Shown here one piece after another: positions 1 through 8,433 of a DNA stretch of 37,096 nt; position 1 is the stretch's first letter, and every line of letters starts with the position of its first letter. A model generated the notes under the pieces. The model ran no database searches and was not told the DNA's origin. It saw only the letters and a program-made list of their open reading frames with translations. The translations under genes and the position numbers were made by a program. The stretch comes from Verrucomicrobiales bacterium. Lineage in GTDB: Bacteria; Verrucomicrobiota; Verrucomicrobiia; Verrucomicrobiales; DEV007. Location: NCBI GenBank assembly GCA_029233965.1, contig JARGOP010000043.1:1-37096 (forward strand), read 5' to 3'.

Positions 1-264
1 ATCCCTGCGGACAAAGCCTACGGGAGCGCGGTCTTTCGCGCTCTTCTGGAATCGCACGGGCTGAAGGCCTGCATCCCTCCGAAAGCAAACGAAAGGAATC
101 CCCCGAAATATCACAAGGGGCATTACCGGAAGCGTCATCATGTGGAGAACTTTTTCCAGCGCATCAAGGAATCGCGAGCCATTGCCACTCGGTATGAAAA
201 GCCGGCCTCCAGGTACCTTGGCCTCGTCCAACTCGCTGCCATCTGTGATTGGTTGAAAAAGTAG
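1..264 (+). CDS. IS5-family transposase, C-terminal fragment
   Basis: This is the open 5' end of a gene entering from the left, with 87 codons visible before the TAG at 262-264. The visible part contains KRHHVENFFQRIKE, which fits the Y/R...E...K signature of DDE transposases of the IS5 superfamily (IS427/IS1031-like). The conserved Glu is in HVENFF and the Lys in RIKE. Upstream DKAYGS matches the segment around the second catalytic Asp. The tail (LVQLAAICDWLKK) is the normal C-terminus for such proteins. The first catalytic Asp and the N-terminus are outside the window, so intactness of the whole transposase cannot be judged. Confidence 0.85.
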   Translation: MPADKAYGSAVFRALLESHGLKACIPPKANERNPPKYHKGHYRKRHHVENFFQRIKESRAIATRYEKPASRYLGLVQLAAICDWLKK

Positions 265-280
265 GTTTTCGAACACACCC
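1..280 (+). mobile_element. IS5-family insertion sequence, right-hand end only
   Basis: The window opens inside an insertion sequence. It contains the C-terminal part of a DDE transposase and, just after its stop codon, a candidate terminal inverted repeat at about 265-280 (gttttcgaacacaccc). The next bases (ctagtaa) resume a disrupted methyltransferase gene, so the element boundary lies at about 280-284. IS5-type elements often target TA or CTAG, which fits the cta at 280-282. The left end of the element is outside the window, so the inverted-repeat match and the target duplication cannot be confirmed. Confidence 0.75.
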
Positions 281-283
281 TAG

Positions 284-574
284 TAACCGTTTCGAGTCAC
301 CGGTGGACCAAAACCCCGATTTTGAAAAAGGTTGGCAAGGTGGCCCGCCGATCAAGACTGCAGCCTCTCCTGTTCGTAGTTTGCCTTCTGAAAGGATCGT
401 TGAACTGGAGACTTGATGAATATCCCCATGGATTACAGGCCATGTCCGGTTCCGTCGGAGCGTTTCGACGCAAAGGTCATCCATCTCAACAGCTACAGCA
501 GTCTCGAACCCGGCCGCCTCAAATCCCAAGTCAAGCCCACCTGCGCCAGTGAAAAGGCTGATGATCTTGCGCGT
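284..574 (-). pseudogene. DNA (cytosine-5) methyltransferase, N-terminal remnant cut by the IS
   Basis: The minus-strand frame reads through C5-methyltransferase motif I (ISLFTGAGGLDLGFEAAGF, SAM binding), a motif II-like acidic segment (VAVEMDDLCVETLRRN), HGDI, and motif IV with the catalytic Cys (GGPPCQPFSKSGFW). Identity stops after GDSKRL at about 284, exactly where the insertion sequence begins, so the catalytic and target-recognition regions beyond motif IV are lost or lie left of the window. Motif I has no ATG, GTG or TTG just upstream in frame. An ACG at 572-574 sits where family members normally start, and the frame continues open to a stop at 638-640. The first conventional start (TTG at 529) would delete the SAM-binding glycines. 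This is probably a dead gene with a lost start and an IS disruption. No restriction endonuclease gene is visible. Confidence 0.85.
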
Positions 575-641
575 CTTACCTATGCAGTTCAGTTGAACAT
601 ACTTTCCGCGTTTGTCAAAGAAGTGTTGGATTTCGGGCTAT

Positions 642-3600
642 TCACGCCTCCAGCTTCGCGAGGAGGTCATCCGTCTCCACTGACTCACCTTTGCTGACGA
701 GGATTTCGGTGACGGTGCCGTCCTGGCTTGCGGAAATCGTGGTGAGCATTTTCATCGCCTCGAGCGTGACGATGGGATCACCCTCTTTCACTTTCATACC
801 CACTTCGGCGTTCACGGCGGTGACCATGCCCGGCATCGGCGCAACCGCCTGGAGGGGGTCGTTCTGATTTCCTTTCGCTTTGGTGACAACATTCTTCGGT
901 GCCATCGCTTTGTCGATGACCTGCGCTTCACGCGGCATCCCATTCAACTCGTAGAAGATGTTTCGCTGACCGTCCGGGTCAGGCTCACTGATCCCGATGA
1001 GCTTGATAAAGAGCACCTTGCCATGCTGAATCTCCACGGAGATTTCTTCGCTGACCGAGAGACCGTAGAAGAACGAGGTCGTGGGGAGACCGGAGACACG
1101 ATCATATTCCTTCAGGAAGTTTTCGAAGTCTTCGAAGACCTGCGGATACATGAGGTGGCTGTAAAGATCGTCGTCGTTCGCGGGGCGTCCCAGCTTTGCT
1201 GAAAGCTCTTTACGGGTTGCTTCGAGATCGACAGGCTCGGCGAGGTCGCCGGGACGCATCGTCGTTGGATTGCGATCGCCGAGAACCACTTTCTGAATTT
1301 CGGCGGGCCACCCTCCGTCCGGCTGACCAAGTCCACCCCAGAGCATGTCGATGACCGATTCGGGGAAATCGACGCTGCCGGGAGTGAGGTTTTTGACTTC
1401 CGAAGGCTTGATTCCGCGGGTGATGAGGAACATGCACATATCGCCGACCACTTTCGAACTCGGCGTCACTTTGATGATGTCACCAAAGAGCTGGTTCACT
1501 TCCGCATAGGTGCGGGCGATTTCAGGCCAGCGGTGACCGAGTCCCATTGCGTTGGCCTGCTCCTTCAGGTTCGTGAACTGCCCCCCGGGCATCTCATGGA
1601 TGTAGACTTCGGCAGAGCCTGCGCGCGGGGCGGTGTTGAAGGGGTGGTAAAACTCGAGCACTTCCTCCCAGTAGTCTGACATCTCGTTGAGCGCATCAGA
1701 ATCGAGTCCGGGATCGCGATCCCGGCCGGAAAGGGCGGCACAGACGGAGTTCAGATTCGGCTGGCTTGTCGATCCTGACATCGACGCCAAAGCGAGGTCG
1801 GCGATGTCGACCCCGGCGTCAGCGGCGGTCATGACCGAAGACGCGTTGATGCCTGAGCTGTCGTGGGTATGGAAGTGGATCGGGATCCCGATCTCCTCGC
1901 GGAGCGCTTTCACGAGTTTCGGAGCGGCAAAGGGGCGGCAGAGCCCTGCCATGTCCTTGATCGCAAGGATGTGAGCGCCCATCTTTTCGAGTTCCTTCGC
2001 CTTGGCGACGTAGTATTTGAGAGAATACTTGTCGCGCTTCGGATCATCGATGTCGCCGGTGTAGCAGACTGCGGCTTCGCAAACGGCGTAGGGCTGATCG
2101 CGGACCGCTTCCATGGCGACCTGCATGTTGGGCAGGTAGTTGAGTGAGTCAAAAATGCGGAAGATATCCATTCCCGAGTCGGCGGCGTGCTTCACGAAAC
2201 CGGCGACGACATTGTCCGGGTAGTTCGAGTAACCGACCGCATTCGATCCCCGGAACAGCATCTGGAAACAGATGTTCGGGATCCTCGCCCGCAATTCGCG
2301 GAGACGATCCCAGGGGCTCTCTTTGAGAAAGCGCATGGAGGTGTCGAAGGTTGCCCCGCCCCACATTTCGAGACTGAAGAGATTCGGGGTGCGTTGCGCG
2401 ACGTAGTTCGCAATGTTCAGCATGTCGATCGTTCGCATTCGCGTCGCGATGAGTGACTGGTGGGCGTCTCGCATCGTCGTGTCGGTGATAAGTAGAGGCT
2501 TTTGCTCACGAATCCATCCTGCGAATTTTTCCGGTCCGAGTTCGCGCAGCTTGTCGCGTGAGCCCGGCTGGATATCGGCCCTGACATTGCACTCAGGGAT
2601 GCGGGCGGGCTCGATGATCTTCGCCGGCCGCCATCCTTTTGCGGTGTCGTTTCCGTTCACCGTGATATCACTGAGATAGGAAAGCAGCTTGGTCGCGCGG
2701 TCGCGCTTCGGATGAAATTTGAAAAGGTCGGGATTTTCATCGATGAGCCGGGTCGTGGCCATGCCGCTCTTGAAAGTCTCATCGAGAATGACGTTTTCGA
2801 TGAAGGGGATGTTTGTCTTCACGCCACGGATTCGGAATTCGCGCAGAGCGCGATCCATTCGCTGGAGTGCGATGTCGAAACGGGGGCCGTAGGCGGTCAG
2901 CTTCACCAGCATCGAATCATAGTAAGGCGTGATCACTGATCCGGCGTCACCGGCTCCGGCATCGAGGCGGATTCCGAATCCGGCAGCCGACCGGTAGTTG
3001 GAAATTTTCCCGTAGTCGGGGGAGAAATTGTTTGCCGGATCTTCGGTCGTGATGCGTGCCTGGACCGCGTAGCCATTGCGGGGAATGTCCGCCTGCGCGG
3101 GCATGTCGACATCGTGGCTGAACATATCGTGCCCCTGCGCGATGAGAATCTGCGAGCGGACGAGATCAATTCCGGTGATGACTTCGGTGACGGTGTGTTC
3201 GACCTGAATCCGCGGATTCATTTCGATGAAGAACCACTCATTCGTGTCGAGGTCATAGAGGAATTCAACGGTTCCCGCGTTGTTGTAGCCCACTGACTCA
3301 GCAACTTTCACGGCAGCGTCACAAAGTTCTTCGCGGATGCGGGGATCGAGGTCGACCGAGGGCGCAATTTCGATGACTTTCTGGTGGCGGCGCTGCACGG
3401 AACAGTCGCGTTCATGGAGGTGAACGATATTGCCGTGCTTGTCTCCGAGGATCTGGACTTCGATGTGTTTGGCCCGTCCAACAAAGCGCTCAAGGAAAAC
3501 GGCCGGATTGCCAAAGGCGTTCTCGGCTTCGTTCTGCGCCTGATCGAGGAGGGAGTCGAGGTCTTCCTCTTTCTGCACGACACGCATGCCGCGGCCTCCT

Positions 3601-4121
3601 CCGCCGAAGGCGGCCTTGATAATGAGTGGGAATCCGACTTCACGGGCGACTTTGAGCGCCTCGGCACGATCGGAGACGGGCTCTTCTGTTCCCGGGAGCG
3701 TCGCGACGTCCGCCTTCTTCGCAAGCGCCCGCGCGGAGACCTTGTCTCCCATGGCATCGAGCATTTCAGGATCGGGGCCGATGAAGGTCAGTCCGGCTTC
3801 GCGACAGGCGCGGGCGAAGTCGGCGTTTTCGGAAAGAAATCCGTAGCCCGGGTGAATCAGGGTGACGCCCTTTTCTCTGGCGAGACGGACGATGCCTTCG
3901 ATATCGAGATAGGCGCCGACGGGTCCTTTTTCTTTCCGCAGCTGGTAAGCTTCATCCGCTTTGAAGCGATGGCGGGAAAAGCGATCCTCCTCGGCGTAAA
4001 TGGCAACGGTGCGAAGGCCGAGTTCGGTGGCGGCGCGAAAAACCCGAATGGCGATTTCGCCCCGGTTCACGACCATTAATTTTTCCTGTTTGGCGGGTTC
4101 CTGATTCTCCATCTGAGACAT
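642..4121 (-). CDS. pyc: pyruvate carboxylase, single-chain
   Basis: A biotin-dependent anaplerotic enzyme that makes oxaloacetate from pyruvate, bicarbonate and ATP. At 1159 residues it matches the usual single-polypeptide length. Domain order is normal. The biotin carboxylase domain begins with KLMVVNRGEIAIRVFRA, has an ATP-grasp glycine loop (FGGGGRGMRVV, about residue 174) and the MNPRIQVEHTVTE signature. The carboxyltransferase domain begins with LLITDTTMRDAHQSL (about 540-560). The C-terminal biotinyl domain carries EAMKM, with the biotinylated Lys at residue 1124. The reading frame extends upstream to a GTG at 4148, but the ATG at 4121 is preferred because family members start just before the NRGEIA segment. 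Another ATG lies at 4112. No Shine-Dalgarno sequence precedes any of them. The biotin synthase gene is in the same window but 28 kb away. Confidence 0.97.
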   Translation of the reverse strand: MSQMENQEPAKQEKLMVVNRGEIAIRVFRAATELGLRTVAIYAEEDRFSRHRFKADEAYQLRKEKGPVGAYLDIEGIVRLAREKGVTLIHPGYGFLSENADFARACREAGLTFIGPDPEMLDAMGDKVSARALAKKADVATLPGTEEPVSDRAEALKVAREVGFPLIIKAAFGGGGRGMRVVQKEEDLDSLLDQAQNEAENAFGNPAVFLERFVGRAKHIEVQILGDKHGNIVHLHERDCSVQRRHQKVIEIAPSVDLDPRIREELCDAAVKVAESVGYNNAGTVEFLYDLDTNEWFFIEMNPRIQVEHTVTEVITGIDLVRSQILIAQGHDMFSHDVDMPAQADIPRNGYAVQARITTEDPANNFSPDYGKISNYRSAAGFGIRLDAGAGDAGSVITPYYDSMLVKLTAYGPRFDIALQRMDRALREFRIRGVKTNIPFIENVILDETFKSGMATTRLIDENPDLFKFHPKRDRATKLLSYLSDITVNGNDTAKGWRPAKIIEPARIPECNVRADIQPGSRDKLRELGPEKFAGWIREQKPLLITDTTMRDAHQSLIATRMRTIDMLNIANYVAQRTPNLFSLEMWGGATFDTSMRFLKESPWDRLRELRARIPNICFQMLFRGSNAVGYSNYPDNVVAGFVKHAADSGMDIFRIFDSLNYLPNMQVAMEAVRDQPYAVCEAAVCYTGDIDDPKRDKYSLKYYVAKAKELEKMGAHILAIKDMAGLCRPFAAPKLVKALREEIGIPIHFHTHDSSGINASSVMTAADAGVDIADLALASMSGSTSQPNLNSVCAALSGRDRDPGLDSDALNEMSDYWEEVLEFYHPFNTAPRAGSAEVYIHEMPGGQFTNLKEQANAMGLGHRWPEIARTYAEVNQLFGDIIKVTPSSKVVGDMCMFLITRGIKPSEVKNLTPGSVDFPESVIDMLWGGLGQPDGGWPAEIQKVVLGDRNPTTMRPGDLAEPVDLEATRKELSAKLGRPANDDDLYSHLMYPQVFEDFENFLKEYDRVSGLPTTSFFYGLSVSEEISVEIQHGKVLFIKLIGISEPDPDGQRNIFYELNGMPREAQVIDKAMAPKNVVTKAKGNQNDPLQAVAPMPGMVTAVNAEVGMKVKEGDPIVTLEAMKMLTTISASQDGTVTEILVSKGESVETDDLLAKLEA

Positions 4122-4130
4122 AGCGGGGCA

Positions 4131-4136
4131 AATATA
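4131..4136 (-). promoter_or_regulatory. candidate -10 element for pyc
   Basis: On the minus strand TATATT ends ten bases before the preferred pyc ATG at 4121, so transcription would begin within a few bases of the start codon. No good -35 hexamer is seen at 16-18 bases, so this is a weak prediction. Confidence 0.3.
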
Positions 4137-4220
4137 GACGGTCGCCACGACACGGAAAGATCGAATTCACCGAATTCGCACTTTGAAACGACGGGATTGT
4201 GTCGGATCTCGCTGGAAATG

Positions 4221-4251
4221 AACAGGGTTAGGTGAATGACTTAACCCTGTT
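4221..4251. repeat. perfect inverted repeat, 10-bp arms, between ndk and pyc
   Basis: AACAGGGTTA (4221-4230) and TAACCCTGTT (4242-4251) are perfect inverted arms around an 11-base loop. The element sits in the gap between ndk and pyc, which share a strand. There is no T-run on the minus strand, so if it ends ndk transcription it is not a classic intrinsic terminator. The AACAGGGT core recurs in the larger hairpin at 30536-30576. Confidence 0.7.
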
Positions 4252-4320
4252 GGACCCTTTTGCATCCTTCTCCTGCGCTTTCGCGGCTTCCGGGATCACT
4301 CCACGGTAAGGAGAGTTGGA

Positions 4321-4339
4321 TTCCGCTGGTCGAGCGGAA
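4321..4339 (-). terminator. hairpin just downstream of ndk
   Basis: TTCCGCT (4321-4327) and AGCGGAA (4333-4339) form a perfect 7-bp stem with a 5-base loop, beginning about 15 bases beyond the ndk stop codon. No T-tract follows on the minus strand, so termination is inferred from position and stem quality only. Confidence 0.45.
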
Positions 4340-4353
4340 GGAGAGGTAAAATT

Positions 4354-4779
4354 CTAGTACTCGAAGATCTCGCTCTCGTCGAAAAAGCGGGCCACTTCGA
4401 TGGCTCCGTTCCCGGGTGAATCGGAGGCGTGGCAGATATTGATCATCATGTCTTCGCCAAAATCGCCGCGGATCGTGCCTTCGGGAGCTTCAGCGGAGTT
4501 GGTGGGTCCAAGCATGCTGCGGACCTTTGCGATGACGTCGTCCCCTTCGAGAATCAGAGCAATCACCGGAGCGGACTGCATGAAGTCGCGGATGCTCGGG
4601 AAGAAGGGTTTATCGGCAACATGACTGTAGTGATCGGCGAGAATTTCGTCGGAAAGGCGCATCATTTTCGCTCCGCAGATCTTGAATCCGGCTTTTTCGT
4701 AGCGGGCGATGACTTCGCCGCAGTGTGCCTTTTTAACGCAGTCAGGTTTCAGGAGGATGAGGGAACGTTCGGTAGCCAT
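4354..4779 (-). CDS. ndk: nucleoside diphosphate kinase
   Basis: Transfers the gamma-phosphate of ATP to nucleoside diphosphates through a phosphohistidine, balancing cellular NTP and dNTP pools. The 141-residue product has the normal bacterial Ndk length. It starts with MATERSLILLKPDCVKK, which includes the ATP-contacting Lys of the family N-terminus. It contains GPTNSAEAPEGTIRGDFG and the active-site segment NICHASDS with catalytic His117. The frame is open for 33 more codons upstream, but they do not resemble the family, and the ATG at 4779 gives the canonical N-terminus. It is transcribed in the same direction as the lipoprotein gene that ends 73 bases upstream. Two hairpins lie between it and pyc. 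Confidence 0.97.
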   Translation of the reverse strand: MATERSLILLKPDCVKKAHCGEVIARYEKAGFKICGAKMMRLSDEILADHYSHVADKPFFPSIRDFMQSAPVIALILEGDDVIAKVRSMLGPTNSAEAPEGTIRGDFGEDMMINICHASDSPGNGAIEVARFFDESEIFEY

Positions 4780-4852
4780 GGAAAAGTCGGTGAAGGTATT
4801 TTTGTCGTGAGGCCTATCAGTAGGCGTTTTGGGAGGGAAAAAAAGTAAAAAT

Positions 4853-5689
4853 TCAGATGCCGTGTTTGTAGCTTTCACAGCGGTTCATCCAGCCGGCATT
4901 CCAACGGGATTCGCCACGCTCAGGAGGGGAGTTGCGGATGCGGCGTTGCAGAACGCGCTTCGCGGCTTCGCTGTATTCGTTGGCTGACTCCTGTCCACCG
5001 GAGGTCCGGCCCATTTCAAGAAGGACGTCGCGAAGCCCCCAGCCTTCGCCTTTGTATTTTTCCTCCGCTTGGACGCCTTCGCCTTTGAAATTCACGTAGT
5101 CGATGAGCGCGTAGACGCCGGTGCGGGTTTCGGCGACCTTGTAGAAATTCTCTTTCAAGCGCTGTTTATCACCGGGATCAGGCGTGGCCTGCTGCATAAG
5201 AGGAAGGGCCTGCTCAAGTCGCTGAACGATAAAGCCGGTCTGCGTCGGCACGGTGTTGGCGAGGAAGGAGCGCATCTCCTTCATTTGCGCGCTGTTTTTC
5301 GAAGACTCAAACTCGGAGCGGGATTTCCAGGGGCTCCCTTTCGCTTCGGCGACCCAGCGGGGAACGGCGACCCCGTTTGCCTGCATGTATTTCACGAGAG
5401 GCGGAAAGCTTTCCTTAAACGGGCCGGGCCGACCCTCAACGTACCAGATGAAGTGACCGATGCCGAGCGAAGGAAAATCTTCGCCGACGTTCCAGGTCGT
5501 GAGGCCCTCGACGGTGCCGGCACATTCGTTCTTCCAGATCTTGCGACCGATCGCGTCTTTGTCCGCTTCGGAAAGCGTGATTCCCGACGTCGCGGGTGTC
5601 GGTCCGGGATCGGCAGGGGTGTCCACGGACACGCAACCAGTGAAAAGGAGAAGAGTCGTGACAAGAAGACAGCAGCGGAGGAGATGCAT
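4853..5689 (-). CDS. lipoprotein with lysozyme-like motif, unknown function
   Basis: A 278-residue protein with a lipoprotein signal (LLLFTGC, lipidated Cys19), so it should be membrane anchored outside the cytoplasm. The mature region opens with IGRKIWKNECAG (Glu55), followed by WNVGEDFPSLGIGHFIW (about residues 66-82). A Glu placed about 20 residues before an S/T-[IL]-G-[IY]-G-H segment recalls the T4-type lysozyme fold (Glu, then TIGYGH), so peptidoglycan binding or cleavage is a reasonable guess, not a demonstrated function. The rest is helical and charged, ending in WNAGWMNRCESYKHGI. I do not recognise a named family. It is divergent from the zinc-ribbon gene across an AT-rich spacer. 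Confidence 0.8.
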   Translation of the reverse strand: MHLLRCCLLVTTLLLFTGCVSVDTPADPGPTPATSGITLSEADKDAIGRKIWKNECAGTVEGLTTWNVGEDFPSLGIGHFIWYVEGRPGPFKESFPPLVKYMQANGVAVPRWVAEAKGSPWKSRSEFESSKNSAQMKEMRSFLANTVPTQTGFIVQRLEQALPLMQQATPDPGDKQRLKENFYKVAETRTGVYALIDYVNFKGEGVQAEEKYKGEGWGLRDVLLEMGRTSGGQESANEYSEAAKRVLQRRIRNSPPERGESRWNAGWMNRCESYKHGI

Positions 5690-5741
5690 CGGTAAACTGT
5701 CGTTAAGATAACTAAAAAATCAAACTGCAGTGAAAAACTTT

Positions 5742-5770
5742 TTGATAATTTCAATAATTACCAGTAAAAT
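5742..5770 (+). promoter_or_regulatory. sigma70-type promoter for the zinc-ribbon operon
   Basis: TTGATA (5742-5747), a 17-base spacer and TAAAAT (5765-5770) lie in an unusually AT-rich spacer, about 35 bases before the ATG at 5806. Each hexamer differs from the consensus at one position and the spacing is ideal, which makes this one of the two best promoters seen in the window. Confidence 0.7.
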
Positions 5771-5805
5771 GAGAACGGGATTTTTGCCAAGCCTTGAAAT
5801 TCTCG

Positions 5806-8403
5806 ATGGATTCTCAAAATACTTCCTTTTCCCGGCCCCCTTCCGCAATCGATCCAGACGAGGCTCGTCGCCGTTTTCTCGCTTCGATGGGGATTGGAGA
5901 CCCTGAGCCTGAAGCGCCCGCCAAACCGGTTCAGGAGGAGTGGGAGTTGGAAGAGAATGATGAGGAAGTGGCCCTTTCCTCCTCACCGGACGATCTTGAG
6001 CTCCCCGGTGCCCCGAAGTCGTCTTCGGCTCGCGGTTGTGTCATTTCGTATGAGGTAAAGCCCGGGACCGCGGATAAAGAACCGCAAGCCGAAGCAGAAA
6101 ATAAGATACCGGCAGATGAGCCCGGCATTTTGGAGTCAGAAGAAGCTCTGAAAGCGACTGAGATGGAGGAAGCGGTCGAGCACCCTGCCCCTGATCATCA
6201 CACCGAAGAGATGAATGAAAAGGAAGTGGTGAACGAAACGCCATCCGCAAAGGTCGAAGCAAGCCCTGCCGAAGAGTCCCAGCCCATGAGTGAATCCACC
6301 GCAGACATTGAAGGTCCGCTGCAATTATCCTGCCCGAAATGCAAAGGCGACCTTGTTCTGATGCCTGAGCATATTGGAATCGAGGGTGCCTGTGTCTGGT
6401 GCGAAACGAAGATTGTCGCAGCCCGCTCCGGGACCGATGGCGAGGTGCGTGTTTTTCCCCTGTTTCAGCCGGATTCCCTGAAGCCTCTGGCAGAAGTGAT
6501 TTCAGAGCCGAGCCCGGAGCCGAAAACTGTCGAGCCGATTTCAGAAGTTCCTCAGGAAGTGACTGAGGTGGTTTCAAGGGAGGAAATGGATCCCTCTCCG
6601 GAATTTGCAGAGACGGCTGAAGCCGGGTTTGAGACAGTTCCGGAAAAGGAAGGCCCTGCCACTGAGTCCGCCTCTGCAATGGAGGCGGCGGCTCCTGAGT
6701 GGAGTGGTGGATTCGAAACTCCCGCAGCGCCCATTGCTGAGCATGGCGAAGAGCCAAGTCCATCACCGGCAGTCGGTTCAGGTGACCTGCCGTCCGGGTT
6801 TGGTGATGCTGCTGCTCCTCAGCTTGCTCCGGAAACGGGGGAAGGGTTCGCTGAGTCTGTTCCTTCCGGTTTTGAAGACCTTACTGCTTCTTCCGGCGGG
6901 AAGAGCGATTCTACACTCGATGCTGCGGTCAGTGATGCTGTTGCCGGGATGCCCTCCGGATTCGGGGAGCCCGCTGGTTTTTCTTCTGCTCTCACGGCGC
7001 CTTCCACACAAGATGACGAGCCTGCGCCGGATAGTGGTTCTCAAGTTTCGGCCGCTGCCGGATTCGCCGATGGATTCAGTGCTGATCCATTCGCGTCGGC
7101 AATGCCTCCCTCAGTGGATGCAAAAGAGGAATCCGCGGAAGCAGAAGCTCCGGCCGGATTTTCAGAGGGCTGGGGGGAAGCGCCGTCTTCTGACGGTGCG
7201 CCCGCTAACCTCAGTGGATCTCCTTTTTCGGATGCCGCTTTCGTAGAGTCTGAAACTCCCGGTTCACCCGGGCCGAAAGCAGGCGAGTCAGCCGGGGCGG
7301 AAGCACCTGACGGGTTCTCTGGTGCGTCGTCGTGGGGGCCTCCTGCGGCTTCCGGGGCGAATGATTCATCTCCTGCTCCGGAAAAAGATGAGGCTCCGAA
7401 ATCCCTTGAAGAGCCTCACGGCTTTCAATCGGGTATAAACGCTGCATCACAGAAAGAGGCTAAACCGTTCGCTGAAACGGGGGAGCCGCTTTGGGGCAGC
7501 GCTGAAAAAGCTCCAGCTTCATTGGAGGACGCTCCGGCACCTCTGGATCCCGGTAGCGGTTCGTTTTCCGAGGTCAAACCGCTAGCCCGGGATGAGGATG
7601 CTCCGCCTTCCGCGTTCGGCGAAACCGCATCAGAGTTTGGTTCCGGGTTTGCTATTTCCGATTCCGGGAACGGTTCTTTCCCTTTCGCTCCGGCGCCTTC
7701 GACGGACGATGCCGATTCTATCTTTTCTGACGCCACCAACACGGATGAGGCGGTGAGTGACGAGATCGCATCCTGGGGTAGTGGACCCGGGGCGGAAGTT
7801 GCTTCCACGGAGCCGCTGGTCGAAGACGGCGGGAAGGAATCTGACCGGACTCCGGTTAGTAATCCGGAGCCCAAGCCGCAATTGTTTGCCGCTGCGCCTT
7901 CAAATGACACAGGAGGTTCTATCTTTGGCAATCAGAATGGTGCGAAGGCGGGCCCGCCACCGATTCCCGGTGCCACTCCCGCTGCCGAGCCGTCCGGGAA
8001 CGGTCTTTTCAGCGGAACACCCACCGTGACTTCTCAGCCCCTTGGTGCAAAGGCAGCGAAAAAGAAAGGCAGGGCATTGATCGTTTTCCTTGTGATCCTG
8101 CTCGGTTTCGTTTGTGGGGCTGCCTTGGCCTCGTTTGTGCTTCCTGTTGACGAGTACGTAGAAAAGGCACGAGCATTCATGGAGCAGAAACTGAATATGG
8201 AATCCGGAGTGGATCCCGCTTTGTTTCTTTCAGAATTGGTAGCTCCCGGAACTGAGTCAGCCGCACCGCAGTTTCCTTCCGGCCCCGAAGCCGCAAATGC
8301 TTCCGCCGGAGTTCAGGGTCCTGAATCAGCTTCCATTCCGGAGCCTGCGCCTGCTCCCGGCAACCCTGTTGATGCTCCGGTCGAGGCACCGGTAACTCCG
8401 TAA
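5806..8403 (+). CDS. large zinc-ribbon protein with low-complexity linker and C-terminal membrane segment
   Basis: Function unknown. The 865-residue product (ATG at 5806; a TTG 12 bases upstream is also possible) has four parts. First is an acidic N-terminus with PDEARRRFLASMGIGDPEPE. Second is a zinc ribbon with two CxxC pairs (Cys176/179 and Cys196/199, CPKCKGDLVL and CVWCETK). Third is a linker of over 500 residues rich in Ala, Pro, Glu, Ser and Gly with a recurring degenerate [AP]-x-GF-x-[DES] unit (PSGFGD, PSGFED, PSGFGE, AAGFAD, PAGFSE, PDGFSG). Fourth is one hydrophobic segment at about residues 757-780 preceded by KKKGRA, then a Pro/Ala-rich tail. The positive side before the helix suggests that the long N-terminal part is cytoplasmic. 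The gene at 8434 is a shorter paralogue with the same plan, 30 bases downstream. Confidence 0.9.
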   Translation: MDSQNTSFSRPPSAIDPDEARRRFLASMGIGDPEPEAPAKPVQEEWELEENDEEVALSSSPDDLELPGAPKSSSARGCVISYEVKPGTADKEPQAEAENKIPADEPGILESEEALKATEMEEAVEHPAPDHHTEEMNEKEVVNETPSAKVEASPAEESQPMSESTADIEGPLQLSCPKCKGDLVLMPEHIGIEGACVWCETKIVAARSGTDGEVRVFPLFQPDSLKPLAEVISEPSPEPKTVEPISEVPQEVTEVVSREEMDPSPEFAETAEAGFETVPEKEGPATESASAMEAAAPEWSGGFETPAAPIAEHGEEPSPSPAVGSGDLPSGFGDAAAPQLAPETGEGFAESVPSGFEDLTASSGGKSDSTLDAAVSDAVAGMPSGFGEPAGFSSALTAPSTQDDEPAPDSGSQVSAAAGFADGFSADPFASAMPPSVDAKEESAEAEAPAGFSEGWGEAPSSDGAPANLSGSPFSDAAFVESETPGSPGPKAGESAGAEAPDGFSGASSWGPPAASGANDSSPAPEKDEAPKSLEEPHGFQSGINAASQKEAKPFAETGEPLWGSAEKAPASLEDAPAPLDPGSGSFSEVKPLARDEDAPPSAFGETASEFGSGFAISDSGNGSFPFAPAPSTDDADSIFSDATNTDEAVSDEIASWGSGPGAEVASTEPLVEDGGKESDRTPVSNPEPKPQLFAAAPSNDTGGSIFGNQNGAKAGPPPIPGATPAAEPSGNGLFSGTPTVTSQPLGAKAAKKKGRALIVFLVILLGFVCGAALASFVLPVDEYVEKARAFMEQKLNMESGVDPALFLSELVAPGTESAAPQFPSGPEAANASAGVQGPESASIPEPAPAPGNPVDAPVEAPVTP

Positions 8404-8433
8404 CTCATCGAGAAATCCTGACGCTCATTTTCC

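Noticed and set aside
164-529. Methyltransferase gene starting at the TTG at 529 as an intact gene
   Set aside because: That start would remove the SAM-binding motif I found directly upstream in the same frame. Codons past about 284 read into the insertion sequence, so it is a remnant.
3384-4079. Long plus-strand frame (231 codons) inside pyc
   Set aside because: It is antisense to the strongly conserved biotin carboxylase domain of pyc and shows no family resemblance. It is a shadow of high-GC coding sequence.
4162-4177. Tandem CGAATTC repeats (two EcoRI-like sites nine bases apart) upstream of pyc
   Set aside because: Two copies of a 7-base string are too little to call an operator or an iteron set.
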